Source: JACCTH01 sp035281645 (GTDB lineage Bacteria; Actinomycetota; Acidimicrobiia; Spongiisociales; ZC4RG35). From it: DNA of 64,000 nt. Positions 1 through 8,405 of the stretch are shown one piece after another (the stretch's first letter is position 1; every line of letters begins with the position of its first letter). The position numbers were made by a program, and so were the translations under genes. The notes under the pieces were generated by a model. The model searched no databases, had not been told where the DNA came from, and saw only the letters and a list, made by a program, of their open reading frames with translations. The stretch lies in the NCBI GenBank assembly GCA_035281645.1, contig DATEDN010000177.1, positions 1 to 64,000 on the forward strand, written 5' to 3'.

Positions 1-87
1 AGAAGCTCCTCGAAGCAAGGGGGAACGACCGAGCAGAAGAAGGCGGCCGGTCGCAAAGGCGGAAGAGCGACAGCTAAGAAGAGCTGA
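1..87 (+). CDS. C-terminal tail of a Lys/Arg-rich protein, partial (possibly Ku)
   Basis: The frame is open from base 1 and ends at TGA 85-87. The 28 visible residues are rich in Lys, Arg, Gly, Ala and Ser and end in AKKS, a basic disordered tail. Bacterial Ku proteins and HU-type histone-like proteins have such tails. The following gene is PolX-like and a LigD-type ligase lies at 25.8 kb, which makes Ku a possibility, but no folded domain is visible and the identity is a guess. Confidence 0.45.
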   Translation, partial: RSSSKQGGTTEQKKAAGRKGGRATAKKS

Positions 88-107
88 TCCTCAGTCCCAG
101 ACAAAGA

Positions 108-1508
108 TTGGCCGTCCAGCTCTGGCGGCTGGCAGATCTCGAGCAAGCCAATACCCGCGGCCGGTCATTTCGAGCCCGGGCTTATCGGCGGGGGGTTTGG
201 TCACTCGATCACCTCAGTCCCGAACTCCGGGAGTCGCCCGAAGAGATGTTGGCGGTCCCCGGAATCGGGGCTGCCATCGCTGGGTTGATCGAAGAGTTCC
301 GGGCCAACGGCGACCTCGGAGCCGTGACTGCCCGCGAACAGCGACTCCCTCATCAGGCCTGGGAACTTTCCCGATTGCCTCGCATGACGCCCAAACGCCT
401 CCACTCCCTCAAGGCTGACCTGGAGGTCGAGAGCATCGCCGATCTGCGACGGGCGATCGATGAGGGAGCAGCCCAGGTACTTCCCGGGGTAGGCCCGCAG
501 ACCGCCGCCTACTGGCTGCGGACGATCGATGAACAGAGGGAAGGCCTGCCGATCTACCTTGCCGTCGGCTTCGCCCAGCAGTTGGTATCGCACATCGAAG
601 AGCACGTTCCCGGCTCGCGGGTGAGGGTTACCGGTGCCATCGCCCGCCTCGACGAGTGGATCGAAGAGATCGAACTCGCGGTGAGCGGCGCCAACGGCGC
701 GAGGGAATTTCTGACCTCATCAGCCGCCGTGGCCGGCCTGCCGATCCCGGTGAGGATCACGAATGAATCTCCCCAGGTGCCCGCTGGCCTCATCCAGCCC
801 AAGGAGCTGCGCGGCGATCTTCATGTCCATTCCGACTGGTCGCCCGACGGTCGACAATCGCTGCGCCAGATCGTTGCCGTCGCTGCGTCCCGCGGTTACG
901 AGTACATCGGGATAACCGATCACGCCGTCGGTCTTCGCTTCGGTGGCCTTGATGCCGAGCGCTTACAGGCCCAGCGATCCGAGATCGATCGGGTTCGGGA
1001 GGAGTACCACGAAATCTCGGTCCTCCACGGAGCCGAGCTCAATATTGCTCGCGATGGGTCGGTTGACTTCGACCAAGAAGTCCTCTCGTGGCTCGACTAC
1101 ACCGTGGCCGGGATTCACTCGTTCTTGGGTCTTGGACGGGACGAGCAGACTGCCCGAGTCTTGGCGGCGATCGCCAATCCCGAGGTCGACATCATCGCCC
1201 ATCTCACCGGTCGTCGGATCGGGATCAGGCCCCCTATCGACGTCGACCTTGCGGCAGTGTTCACGGCTGCTGGCGATCAGGGAACCATTCTCGAAGTCAA
1301 CGGTCATCTCGATCGGCTCGACCTATCCGCCGATCTGATCGAGAGCGCCACCGGGCACGGGATCGAGTTCGTGGCCGACAGCGATTCTCATCGACCTGGT
1401 GAGTTCGCCAACGTCGAGAACGCTTGTGTTCTCCTTCAGCGAGCGGGAGTCGGACCTGATTCCGTGGTCAATACCTGGAGCCTGGAAGCGCTCAGGACGA
1501 GGCTTTAG
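108..1508 (+). CDS. PolX-like protein: helix-hairpin-helix plus PHP domain, degenerate polymerase palm
   Basis: This 466-residue protein resembles bacterial family X DNA polymerases (usually about 570 aa). The N-terminus has the 8-kDa/HhH region (FRARAYRR near residue 23; VPGIGAAIAGLIEEF near 50; VLPGVGPQTAAYW near 125). The C-terminal half is a PHP phosphoesterase with DLHVHSDWSPDG near 240, GITDH near 268 and DSDSHRPGEF near 425, keeping the metal-ligand His/Asp residues. The middle is shortened. Where active PolX has the G-S-x-R-R and D-x-D catalytic motifs, this protein reads TGAIARLDEWIEEIELAV, so polymerase activity looks lost while the PHP nuclease or phosphatase looks intact. The start is TTG with no clear Shine-Dalgarno. 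The 3' end overlaps the convergent ferritin-like gene by 17 nt. Confidence 0.82.
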   Translation: MAVQLWRLADLEQANTRGRSFRARAYRRGVWSLDHLSPELRESPEEMLAVPGIGAAIAGLIEEFRANGDLGAVTAREQRLPHQAWELSRLPRMTPKRLHSLKADLEVESIADLRRAIDEGAAQVLPGVGPQTAAYWLRTIDEQREGLPIYLAVGFAQQLVSHIEEHVPGSRVRVTGAIARLDEWIEEIELAVSGANGAREFLTSSAAVAGLPIPVRITNESPQVPAGLIQPKELRGDLHVHSDWSPDGRQSLRQIVAVAASRGYEYIGITDHAVGLRFGGLDAERLQAQRSEIDRVREEYHEISVLHGAELNIARDGSVDFDQEVLSWLDYTVAGIHSFLGLGRDEQTARVLAAIANPEVDIIAHLTGRRIGIRPPIDVDLAAVFTAAGDQGTILEVNGHLDRLDLSADLIESATGHGIEFVADSDSHRPGEFANVENACVLLQRAGVGPDSVVNTWSLEALRTRL

Positions 1509-2115
1509 CCTTCGTTCGTCCCTTCTTCATGTCACTCCGAGCCTGCTTGGCTCTATCGGCTCCGATCGCGGTCTTGACCTGCTTCTGCTCCTCAGGAGGA
1601 GGCAGTACCGCCATCATTCCCAGTGATTCGAACCAGAGCTCTCGGGCCCAGCCCATCGTGTGATAGAGGTGGTGGTCCTCTTCCTCTTCCACCTCTTCGT
1701 AGGCGGCCATCAGCACCTTCGCCCGCGTCCCCTTGTCTTCCTTGGCGATCTCACCGATCAGTTCCCAGTTGGCATGGTCTTTGGTTTCCGCATCGACCAC
1801 GGCCTCGGCCGCCACCAGCTGGGCAGCTGCCATGTCTCCCGAAGCCAAAGCCATCTCCATGGACTCGACGAGAGCTGCTCCTTTGGCACGCACGATCTCC
1901 CGTCCGGGGGTCTCGGTCTCGGTGTTCATTCCGAGCTCATCGAAGACGCCGGTGACGATGCGAACGTGGTTCTCGGTTTCGTCGAGGTACTTTTGCCACT
2001 CTTCTTTCAAGTCCTCGTTCACCGCACAACGAATCGCGGTTTGATAAACCTTTACTCCCCCTAGTTCCGTCTCCAGTGCCTGATAGAGCAATTCTTCGAT
2101 CTGGGCGTCTTTCAT
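1492..2115 (-). CDS. Ferritin-like domain protein
   Basis: The 207-residue protein is a helical bundle with ferritin/rubrerythrin-like spacing of acidic residues and histidines: LETELGGVKVYQ near residue 15, ETENHVRIV near 46, ETKDHANWEL near 108 and EEEEDHHLYH near 140. These are candidate di-iron ligands. The C-terminal tail is Lys/Ala/Ser rich. Related proteins are small cytosolic ferritin-like domain proteins whose role is usually inferred as iron or oxidative-stress handling; that role is inference here. A good ribosome site (AGGAGGATC) precedes the ATG. The stop lies inside the end of the convergent PolX-like gene. Confidence 0.78.
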   Translation of the reverse strand: MKDAQIEELLYQALETELGGVKVYQTAIRCAVNEDLKEEWQKYLDETENHVRIVTGVFDELGMNTETETPGREIVRAKGAALVESMEMALASGDMAAAQLVAAEAVVDAETKDHANWELIGEIAKEDKGTRAKVLMAAYEEVEEEEDHHLYHTMGWARELWFESLGMMAVLPPPEEQKQVKTAIGADRAKQARSDMKKGRTKAKASS

Positions 2116-2217
2116 TGCGATCCTCCTCTTGGGAAATGCCTGCGCCCGAACTACCCATAATCCAGGCGAATCAAACCGAGCCGGTAGAAGTTGCTATCAC
2201 TGGGTAACGATGAAGCG

Positions 2218-2403
2218 ATGAGCGTCGCGAAAAAGACTCCTCTCAAGCGGAGACCGGCTCCGGATTTGGATCCGGTCGAAGAGGCTTCGAAGGAGTCTTT
2301 TCCCGCATCCGATCCCCCGCCTTGGACTCTGGGCCGCCGGCCCCGCAAGCGAGACCGGCCTAAGGAAGAACGCGAAGGAGGGTCCGCTCGGCCCGCGACA
2401 TGA
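2218..2403 (+). CDS. Small conserved hypothetical protein with an EASKESFPASDPPPW motif
   Basis: The 61-residue product is basic at both ends. It contains the block DPVEEASKESFPASDPPPW at about residues 18-36, a pattern I recognise from small uncharacterised bacterial proteins. The ATG at 2218 is preferred over an upstream in-frame TTG at 2191 because conservation begins after it. No membrane segment or enzyme motif is seen. Its 3' end overlaps the topoisomerase gene by 44 nt on the other strand. Function unknown. Confidence 0.6.
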   Translation: MSVAKKTPLKRRPAPDLDPVEEASKESFPASDPPPWTLGRRPRKRDRPKEEREGGSARPAT

Positions 2404-3364
2404 TGCGGCTGCCGCGAGTGCCTCGCCAGGCCTCGAGAAGTCTCCCCGAACTGAACGCTTCCGGAATCTCAGGATGTATGTATGAGGCCCGGCAAACGGA
2501 GCGGGTGTTGCCGAGGGCCTCTGCCGCGGCATCGACAGCTTCGAGGATCACCCTTTCATCTGAATCACCGTCGGGGGCTCCGACCTCCCCGAGATGGTTG
2601 GCGGCGAGAGCCGAAGCCCCCCAAGTTCGAAAGTCCTTGGCGGTGTAGTCATCGCCGCTGGTTGTTCGCAGGTAATCGTTGATTTCGTCCGAGGTGACGT
2701 TGACTGGACTGCCATTTTCGGAGTAGGAGAAGAGCTTTTGTCCCGACAATTCCAGGCACTTGGCGACCAGGATGGCGAGGCGGGGGCTCTTGAGCGCCAC
2801 TTCTTGCTCGATTCCTCCTTTCGATTCGAATGACAGGGTGATCGTGTCGCCGGCTACCTCAGCATGCTGACCTTCGAGGGTGGTCAGCCCGAACGAGCCA
2901 TTCTCGGCCTCGTATCGTTTGTTCCCCACCCGGATCAGGCTCTGGTCGAGTACTGCCACGGCCAGCGCCAGTACCTTCTTATGGGGGAGCCCTCTGAGGC
3001 CGAGGTCGGATTCCACCTGCTTGCGTAGTTGGGGCAACGCCATGCCGAAAGGTTTCAGCCGTTCGAACTTGGCCTCGTCACGGGTGCGCTCCCAATCCGG
3101 GTGGTACACGTACTGCTTGCGACCGGCGGCATCACGGCCGGTCGCCTGGATGTGTCCGTCATCGGTTTCGCAGATCCAGACTTCGGTCCACGCCGGCGGT
3201 ATGACCAGCGACTTGATACGGGCCCGGGCGGTCTTTCCGACCAGGCGGCCCGAATCGTGGTGATAAGAGAAGCCCTGGCCTCGCTTCCGGCGACGAATTC
3301 CCGGCTCTTCGTCGGAGGAGTATCGGAGGCGAGCTCGCTCGACCAGTGAGAGCGAGTCGATCAT
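2360..3364 (-). CDS. DNA topoisomerase IB
   Basis: The 334-residue product matches bacterial (poxvirus-like) type IB topoisomerases, which relax supercoils through a 3'-phosphotyrosine intermediate. The N-terminal domain has RRKRGQGFSYH and SLVIPPAWTEVWIC. The catalytic domain has VGNKRYEAENGSFGLTTL (an active-site Arg region), YTAKDFRTWGASALAA (Lys/Arg region) and VCRASYIHPEI, whose Tyr near residue 295 is the expected nucleophile. ATG 3364 avoids overlap with the upstream aldo/keto reductase; the frame stays open to 3451, but the extra residues are Gly/Pro/Arg rich and unlike the family. Confidence 0.93.
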   Translation of the reverse strand: MIDSLSLVERARLRYSSDEEPGIRRRKRGQGFSYHHDSGRLVGKTARARIKSLVIPPAWTEVWICETDDGHIQATGRDAAGRKQYVYHPDWERTRDEAKFERLKPFGMALPQLRKQVESDLGLRGLPHKKVLALAVAVLDQSLIRVGNKRYEAENGSFGLTTLEGQHAEVAGDTITLSFESKGGIEQEVALKSPRLAILVAKCLELSGQKLFSYSENGSPVNVTSDEINDYLRTTSGDDYTAKDFRTWGASALAANHLGEVGAPDGDSDERVILEAVDAAAEALGNTRSVCRASYIHPEIPEAFSSGRLLEAWRGTRGSRIMSRAERTLLRVLP

Positions 3365-3416
3365 TCCGCCGCAACTTCTACCCGAGGGCGCCACCCCCGA
3401 AACACCGGGAAACTCC

Positions 3417-4439
3417 CTATCCGGCCCGGCGGGACGCCTCCCAGAGGTCAATGCCGAGATCGACGGCGTGACGGTCTATCTCCTTCAACTCGGCTTTGGT
3501 GAAGGCCAGGTTGCGGACGGCGCCCAGGTTGTCGTCGAGCTGGGTGATGCTGCTCGCTCCTATCAAGGCGGACGTCACGCGCTTGTCGCGAAGGGCCCAG
3601 GCGATGGCCATCTGCGCCAGCGACTGTCCCCGCGCCTCGGCGAGAGCGTTCAGGTTCTTGATCCGGGCGATCGTCTCATCGGTCAGCCACCTCGGATCGA
3701 AGCTACCTCCGAGCTGGGCCCGAGAATCGGCCGGCCGCTCTTCCAGGTAACGGCTGGTGGCTAGACCCTGAGCCAAGACCGAGAAGGCGATGCAGCCGAC
3801 CCCTTCATCCTCCAGGGTGTCGAGGAGGTCTTCTTCGATCCAGCGATTGAAAATTGAGTACGACGGCTGGTGGATGAGGAGAGGAACTCCCATCTCTCGA
3901 AGTAGGCCCGCCGCTTCCCGGGTCTTGCGTGCGGAGTAGGAGGAGACGCCTGCATATAGCGCTTTCCCCTGTCGCACCACGTCGGCGAGGGCACCAATGG
4001 TCTCCTCGAGCGGGGTCTCGGGGTCGTAGCGATGCGAATAGAAGATGTCGACGTAATCGAGGCCCATACGCCTGAGACTCTGATCCAGGCTGGCGATCAA
4101 ATACTTGCGGGAGCCGCCGATTCCAAATGGGCCCGGCCACATGTCATAACCGGCTTTGGTCGATATCAAAAGCTCGTCCCGATGTTTCCCTAGACCTTCC
4201 TCGAGAACCCTCCCGAAGACCTCTTCCGCGTACCCATAGGGAGGCCCGTAGTTGTTGGCCAAATCAAAGTGGAAGACGCCGGCGTCGAAAGCGTGGAGGA
4301 TCATTTCCCGGGAGCTCTCATAGGGTCGATCGCTGCCAAAGTTCTGCCATAAGCCGAGGGTGATGGCCGGAAGCGTCACCCCGCTCCGACCGCAACGACG
4401 CTGTGGCATTTCCTCGTAGCGATCGGTCGAGCCAATCAA
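3417..4439 (-). CDS. yghZ: Aldo/keto reductase, YghZ (L-glyceraldehyde 3-phosphate reductase) type
   Basis: The 340-residue NADPH-dependent TIM-barrel reductase aligns along its length with E. coli YghZ/Gpr (346 aa), including the N-terminus (RYEEMPQRRCGRSG), which supports this ATG. Hallmarks are HFDLANNYGPPYG with the Asp and Tyr of the catalytic tetrad, LLISTKAGYDMWPGPFG with the Lys, and YVDIFYSHRYDPETPLEET with the His. YghZ detoxifies L-glyceraldehyde 3-phosphate and methylglyoxal; substrate here is inferred from similarity. It is upstream of the topoisomerase on the same strand and divergent from the cyclopropane synthase. Confidence 0.9.
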   Translation of the reverse strand: MIGSTDRYEEMPQRRCGRSGVTLPAITLGLWQNFGSDRPYESSREMILHAFDAGVFHFDLANNYGPPYGYAEEVFGRVLEEGLGKHRDELLISTKAGYDMWPGPFGIGGSRKYLIASLDQSLRRMGLDYVDIFYSHRYDPETPLEETIGALADVVRQGKALYAGVSSYSARKTREAAGLLREMGVPLLIHQPSYSIFNRWIEEDLLDTLEDEGVGCIAFSVLAQGLATSRYLEERPADSRAQLGGSFDPRWLTDETIARIKNLNALAEARGQSLAQMAIAWALRDKRVTSALIGASSITQLDDNLGAVRNLAFTKAELKEIDRHAVDLGIDLWEASRRAG

Positions 4440-4516
4440 GACGGTTCCTCCATGACACCGAATCTATCCGTGCTTCGGCTGGATGGGGTCCTGGCGATGT
4501 CGATACCATTGCTGCC

Positions 4517-5773
4517 ATGGAGGCGGCGGAGGTTTCTCGCCTGATCTACCGGCGGTTGGTCGACCTGTCCCCAGGCCCACCACCTGCCCTTCGACTTTGG
4601 ACGGGCGAGCAGATCGGACCCGAGGACGCGGCAGCGACTTTGGTGCTCAATCATCCCGGCGCCTGGCGGGCGCTGCTGGTACCCCCGGACAACCTCACCG
4701 CGGCCGAGGCCTACCTCTATGACGACGTCGACGTCGAGGGCGACATGGTGGCCTTGATGGAATTCCTGGGGCGCCTCGAGAGCACTTCCGGGCGCTGGAT
4801 AACGCTGACGAGACTGATGGGGCTGGCTCGGCGGCTCCCCGCCGAGCTGCGCCGCAACCATCCGCTCCGTCCCACCATGGGGGAAGCCGGGATTCACAGC
4901 TTGGGGCGCGATAAGAGAGCGGTGACCTTCCATTACGACACCGGGAACGAATTCTTCGAACTCTTCCTCGATCCGCTGATGGTCTACTCGTGCGGTGATT
5001 TCCTGGACTCCGGCGAATCGTTGGCGACGGCCCAGGAACGCAAACTCGACCTCATCTGTCGTAAGCTCGAGCTCAGAGAAGGGCAAAGCTTTCTCGATGT
5101 CGGATGTGGGTGGGGTGGCCTAGTGGTCCACGCCGCGTCCCGGTATGGGGTTCACGCCACTGGCGTCACGCTGAGCGAGCCTCAGGCGTCGGTTGCCGAA
5201 CTCCGAGCCAAAGAGGCTGGAGTGGAGGACCTGGTGACCATCGTTCGAGGCGACTACCGCACCCTCGAGGGAACCTATGACGCCATCGCCTCCGTGGGAA
5301 TGTTCGAACATGTCGGCCGGGCCCGGTTGCCCGAGTACTTCGGCGTGTTATTGCGTCGTCTTGCCCCTCGGGGTCAGCTGCTGAACCACGGGATCGTCAC
5401 CCGCCGGCGAGGTTTCTCGCTTCGCCGCCCGACCTTCATCAGCACCTACGTGTTTCCCGATTCTCAGTTGGTGCCGGTGGAGGCCGTGGTGGGCGCCGCC
5501 GAACGGGCTGGCTTCGAGTTGCGGGACGCAGAATCGCTGCGAGCTTCCTATGCCCTGACGTTGCGCCATTGGGTGGCCAACCTCGAGGCCAAGTCGAGGA
5601 CCGCCGTGGACCTTGTGGGCGAGCGAACCTACCGAATCTGGCGTCTCTACATGGCGGGCTCGGTACAGGCATTCGAACGGGGCCATATATCGATATTTCA
5701 ACTTCTGCTTTCTGATCCCCGGCGTTCGTGGACTTTCGGCCGCCGCCGGTTGCTGGCGGCCGATGACGTCTAA
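4517..5773 (+). CDS. cfa: Cyclopropane-fatty-acyl-phospholipid synthase family protein
   Basis: The 418-residue enzyme transfers a methylene group from S-adenosylmethionine to unsaturated acyl chains of membrane phospholipids. Family marks are VTFHYDTGNEFFELFLD before the methyltransferase core, MVYSCGDF, the SAM glycine loop FLDVGCGWGGL near residue 192, GVTLSEPQ, and ASVGMFEHVG with the bicarbonate-site Glu. The C-terminal part (RHWVANLEAK, RIWRLYMAGS) is also typical. ATG 4517 is chosen because the 38 residues encoded upstream in frame look non-coding; I see no clear ribosome site. The gene is divergent from the aldo/keto reductase. Confidence 0.92.
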   Translation: MEAAEVSRLIYRRLVDLSPGPPPALRLWTGEQIGPEDAAATLVLNHPGAWRALLVPPDNLTAAEAYLYDDVDVEGDMVALMEFLGRLESTSGRWITLTRLMGLARRLPAELRRNHPLRPTMGEAGIHSLGRDKRAVTFHYDTGNEFFELFLDPLMVYSCGDFLDSGESLATAQERKLDLICRKLELREGQSFLDVGCGWGGLVVHAASRYGVHATGVTLSEPQASVAELRAKEAGVEDLVTIVRGDYRTLEGTYDAIASVGMFEHVGRARLPEYFGVLLRRLAPRGQLLNHGIVTRRRGFSLRRPTFISTYVFPDSQLVPVEAVVGAAERAGFELRDAESLRASYALTLRHWVANLEAKSRTAVDLVGERTYRIWRLYMAGSVQAFERGHISIFQLLLSDPRRSWTFGRRRLLAADDV

Positions 5774-5853
5774 CTTCCGGTCAATTACCCTTTTCCCAGT
5801 TGCTCGGGGCCCATGCCCATCAAGAGCAAACTCAACTAAAACGGAGGAACTGA

Positions 5854-6693
5854 ATGAAATCTGCCAGAAAGCTCTGGCTTGTGGTACTCGTTCTGGCTCT
5901 GGTAGGGGCCGCCTGCGGTGGCGGGACCAGTGGAACTACCGCTGGGTCAGTCGAGACGACCGGCGCTGGAGCCGGGACCACGGCGGCGGCCACCGGTGAG
6001 CTCCCCGATCTAGGAGGCCAGACCATCACAGTGGCGGTTGAAAACGCCTATCCACCCTTCAACTACATCGACGATGCCACCGGTGAAGCCATCGGATGGG
6101 ATTACGACGCGGTGAATGAGATCTGCAGTCGGATCAACTGCACCCCCGAGTTTGTGGAGGTCGCATGGGACGGGATGATCATTGCCGTTTCCGAGGGCCA
6201 GTACGACATGGCGGCGGACGGAATCACCATCACCGAAGAGCGTGAGGAGCAGGTCGACTTCTCCCAGGGCTATGTCAGCGTGGAACAGAAGTTGCTGGTA
6301 CGCGCAGACGAAGATCGCTTCGCCAACGTCGACGAGTTCGGAGCTGGCGACTATTTGATCGCGACCCAGCTCGGTACCACCAACTTTGATACTGCGGTCG
6401 AAGCTTTTGGCGAAGATCGGGTGCAGGGTTTCGAGCAATTCGGCTTTGCGGTCCAAGCCGTGCTGAGTGGCGACGCGGACGCGGTGATCATCGACGACAC
6501 GGCCGGTCAGGGCTACATCGGTGAGAATGCGGACCAGTTGAAGCTCATCGAGGGGTCACTCTCCTCCGACGAGTTGGGATTCATCTTCCCGAACGGCTCG
6601 GAGTTGGTGGCAGCCTTTGATGCCGCCCTCTCCTCTATGGAGGAAGACGGCACTCTGGCGGAAATCAACGGGAATTGGTGGCCCACCTCCTAA
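5854..6693 (+). CDS. Amino acid ABC transporter substrate-binding lipoprotein
   Basis: This 279-residue periplasmic-type binding protein (SBP family 3) is the first gene of a three-gene polar amino acid importer. It has a lipoprotein signal with lipobox LVGAAC (Cys21) and a Gly/Thr/Ala linker to about residue 50. The bilobed domain follows: TITVAVENAYPPFNYIDD, GWDYDAVNEICSRI, MIIAVSEGQYDMAADGITIT and FSQGYV. The ribosome site GGAGG lies 5 nt before the ATG. Ligand class is inferred from the HisM/GlnQ-type partners. A hairpin separates it from the permease gene. Confidence 0.92.
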   Translation: MKSARKLWLVVLVLALVGAACGGGTSGTTAGSVETTGAGAGTTAAATGELPDLGGQTITVAVENAYPPFNYIDDATGEAIGWDYDAVNEICSRINCTPEFVEVAWDGMIIAVSEGQYDMAADGITITEEREEQVDFSQGYVSVEQKLLVRADEDRFANVDEFGAGDYLIATQLGTTNFDTAVEAFGEDRVQGFEQFGFAVQAVLSGDADAVIIDDTAGQGYIGENADQLKLIEGSLSSDELGFIFPNGSELVAAFDAALSSMEEDGTLAEINGNWWPTS

Positions 6694-6713
6694 CCCCGCT
6701 GCTAATGCATCGC

Positions 6714-6744
6714 GAGAGACGCCGGGCCTAGCCTGGCGTCTCTC
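6714..6744 (+). terminator. Strong hairpin between binding-protein and permease genes
   Basis: A perfect 10-bp stem (GAGAGACGCC / GGCGTCTCTC) encloses an 11-nt loop. There is no poly-U tract, and the 3' arm ends directly against the ATG of the permease at 6745. It is better read as an attenuator or mRNA-stability element that raises binding protein over permease than as a full terminator. A similarly placed hairpin occurs in the second importer at 12685-12714. Confidence 0.7.
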
Positions 6745-7572
6745 ATGTCTGGCACCCCGACTCAAGTCGAAGGGTTGTCGCCGGAGGGGGTCGTCGACCC
6801 CGAGGCCGGGCTTCCCGGCAAGTCGATGGTGATCCGAGCGGGGGAGTTCCCCTGGTGGTTGGTGGGCTTGATCGCCATCATCGCCTACCTCGGCTATCTC
6901 ACTTTCTTCAGCCCGACCTATGAGGGGGCAAAGGAAGCGGTATTGCGAGGGATTCCCATCACCATACGAGCCACGCTGATCGCGTTCGGCGTGGCCCTGG
7001 TGCTCGGGCTCATTGCAGGCCTGGGGCGAATCTCGCGCAATCTCGTCATCCGCAACCTGGCAACGCTCTACGTCGAGTTCATACGCGGTGTGCCGATGTT
7101 GGTCTTGATATTCACCGTCGCTTTGGTGCTGATCCCCCCCATCAGCGATGCCCTCGGGATCGAGAACCGGCTCAGTAACGAATGGCGGGCCATCATCGCC
7201 CTGGCCCTGATCTATGGCGGTTATATCGCCGAGGTCTTCCGGGCCGGCATCGAGTCGGTGGGTGTCGGGCAGACCGAAGCTGGTCGATCCTTAGGCATGA
7301 CTCGGGGCCAAACCATGAGGACGATCGTCCTTCCACAAGCGGTGCGCAACATACTTCCTGCCCTTGGCAACGACTTCATCGCCATGTTCAAGGACTCTTC
7401 CTTGCTGTCGGTGCTCTCAGTATTCGAGATCACCTACCTAGCTCGTCGCCATGCCAACAACGCCTTCGAGTTTCGCGAAGCCTTCTTGGTGACGACCTTT
7501 CTCTATTTGACCGGCACTCTCTTGCTATCCCTATCCGTGAACTGGTATGCCCGCCGACTCCAGCGTCAATAG
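6745..7572 (+). CDS. Amino acid ABC transporter permease (HisM/GlnP type)
   Basis: The 275-residue inner-membrane permease has a 30-residue soluble N-terminus, then hydrophobic segments starting near residue 36 (WWLVGLIAIIAYLGYL). The family signature VEFIRGVPMLVLIF is present, as is the EAA loop EAGRSLGMTRGQTMRTIVLPQA, which contacts the ATPase. The ATG abuts a hairpin and has no visible ribosome site, so in-frame starts further down (for example ATG 6826) are possible. It overlaps the ATPase gene by 26 nt. Confidence 0.9.
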   Translation: MSGTPTQVEGLSPEGVVDPEAGLPGKSMVIRAGEFPWWLVGLIAIIAYLGYLTFFSPTYEGAKEAVLRGIPITIRATLIAFGVALVLGLIAGLGRISRNLVIRNLATLYVEFIRGVPMLVLIFTVALVLIPPISDALGIENRLSNEWRAIIALALIYGGYIAEVFRAGIESVGVGQTEAGRSLGMTRGQTMRTIVLPQAVRNILPALGNDFIAMFKDSSLLSVLSVFEITYLARRHANNAFEFREAFLVTTFLYLTGTLLLSLSVNWYARRLQRQ

Positions 7573-8302
7573 TCAGCCGCGCATTCGTGTGGAGGGGCTC
7601 CACAAGCACTTTGGAAGGTTGGTGGCCGTCCACGACGTCAATCTCGAGGTTCGGGTGGGGGAAGTAATGGTCATCATCGGCCCTTCCGGATCGGGAAAGT
7701 CGACTGTGCTGCGGTGCATGAACCATCTCGAGATCCCAACCAAGGGGTCAGTCTTCATCGATGGGGTTCGCCTCGAAGACCGGAGTACCGACATCAACCA
7801 GGTGAGGAAGGACGTGGGGATGGTCTTCCAGCAATTCAACCTCTTCCCCCACCTGACGGTACTCGATAACCTCACGCTGGCCCAGCGGAAGGTACGAGGC
7901 CGATCCCGGGAAGAAGCGGAGCAGATAGCTTTCCAGCAGTTGCGGCGGGTGGGAATCCCGGAAAAGGCGAAGGTGAAGCCCGCCCAACTCTCGGGCGGTC
8001 AGCAGCAAAGGGTGGCCATTGCCCGCTCCCTTTCGATGAACCCCAAGGTGATGTTGTTCGACGAGCCCACCTCCGCCCTCGATCCGGAGATGATCAAGGA
8101 GGTGCTGGATGTCATGCTTGAGCTTGCCTCCTCGGGGATGACGATGGTGGTGGTCTCCCACGAGATGGGATTCGCGCGTCAGGTTGGATCGCACATGGTG
8201 ATGATGGACGAAGGCCGTGTGGTGGAAGAGGGGCCTGCAGCAGAGCTGTTTGCGAATCCACAGAACCGCAGAACCCGGGACTTCTTCTCAAAGATCCTGT
8301 GA
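7547..8302 (+). CDS. Amino acid ABC transporter ATP-binding protein (GlnQ type)
   Basis: The 251-residue ATPase has Walker A GPSGSGKST near residue 45, the Q-loop VFQQFNLFPHLTVL, signature LSGGQQQRVAIARSL, Walker B VMLFDEPTSALDPEM and the switch His in VVSHEMGF. These match the polar amino acid ATPase family. It energises the permease encoded directly upstream. The heptamer-repeat hairpin follows the stop directly. Confidence 0.95.
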   Translation: MPADSSVNSQPRIRVEGLHKHFGRLVAVHDVNLEVRVGEVMVIIGPSGSGKSTVLRCMNHLEIPTKGSVFIDGVRLEDRSTDINQVRKDVGMVFQQFNLFPHLTVLDNLTLAQRKVRGRSREEAEQIAFQQLRRVGIPEKAKVKPAQLSGGQQQRVAIARSLSMNPKVMLFDEPTSALDPEMIKEVLDVMLELASSGMTMVVVSHEMGFARQVGSHMVMMDEGRVVEEGPAAELFANPQNRRTRDFFSKIL

Positions 8303-8396
8303 GACGTCAGATATCAGACGTCAGACATCAGACTGGAATCTGAAATCTGAAGTCTGATCTCTGAAGTCTGATCTCTGATGTCGGATCTCTCCTAGG
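8303..8396. repeat. Inverted heptamer-repeat island forming a long hairpin
   Basis: The gap between the ATPase gene and dxs is almost wholly made of 7-nt units. The left half has four NTCAGAY units (8306-8333), and the right half has six or seven inverted NTCTGAW units (about 8338-8392). The two halves can pair as a roughly 30-bp stem with about three mismatches. It sits where a transcription barrier would be useful, just before the dxs start. No poly-U tract follows. Confidence 0.7.
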
Positions 8397-8405
8397 CTTT
8401 CCTCC

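Noticed and set aside
8303..8396. CRISPR-like array
   Set aside because: The units are only 7 nt, have no spacers and are inverted about a centre, so it is not a CRISPR.
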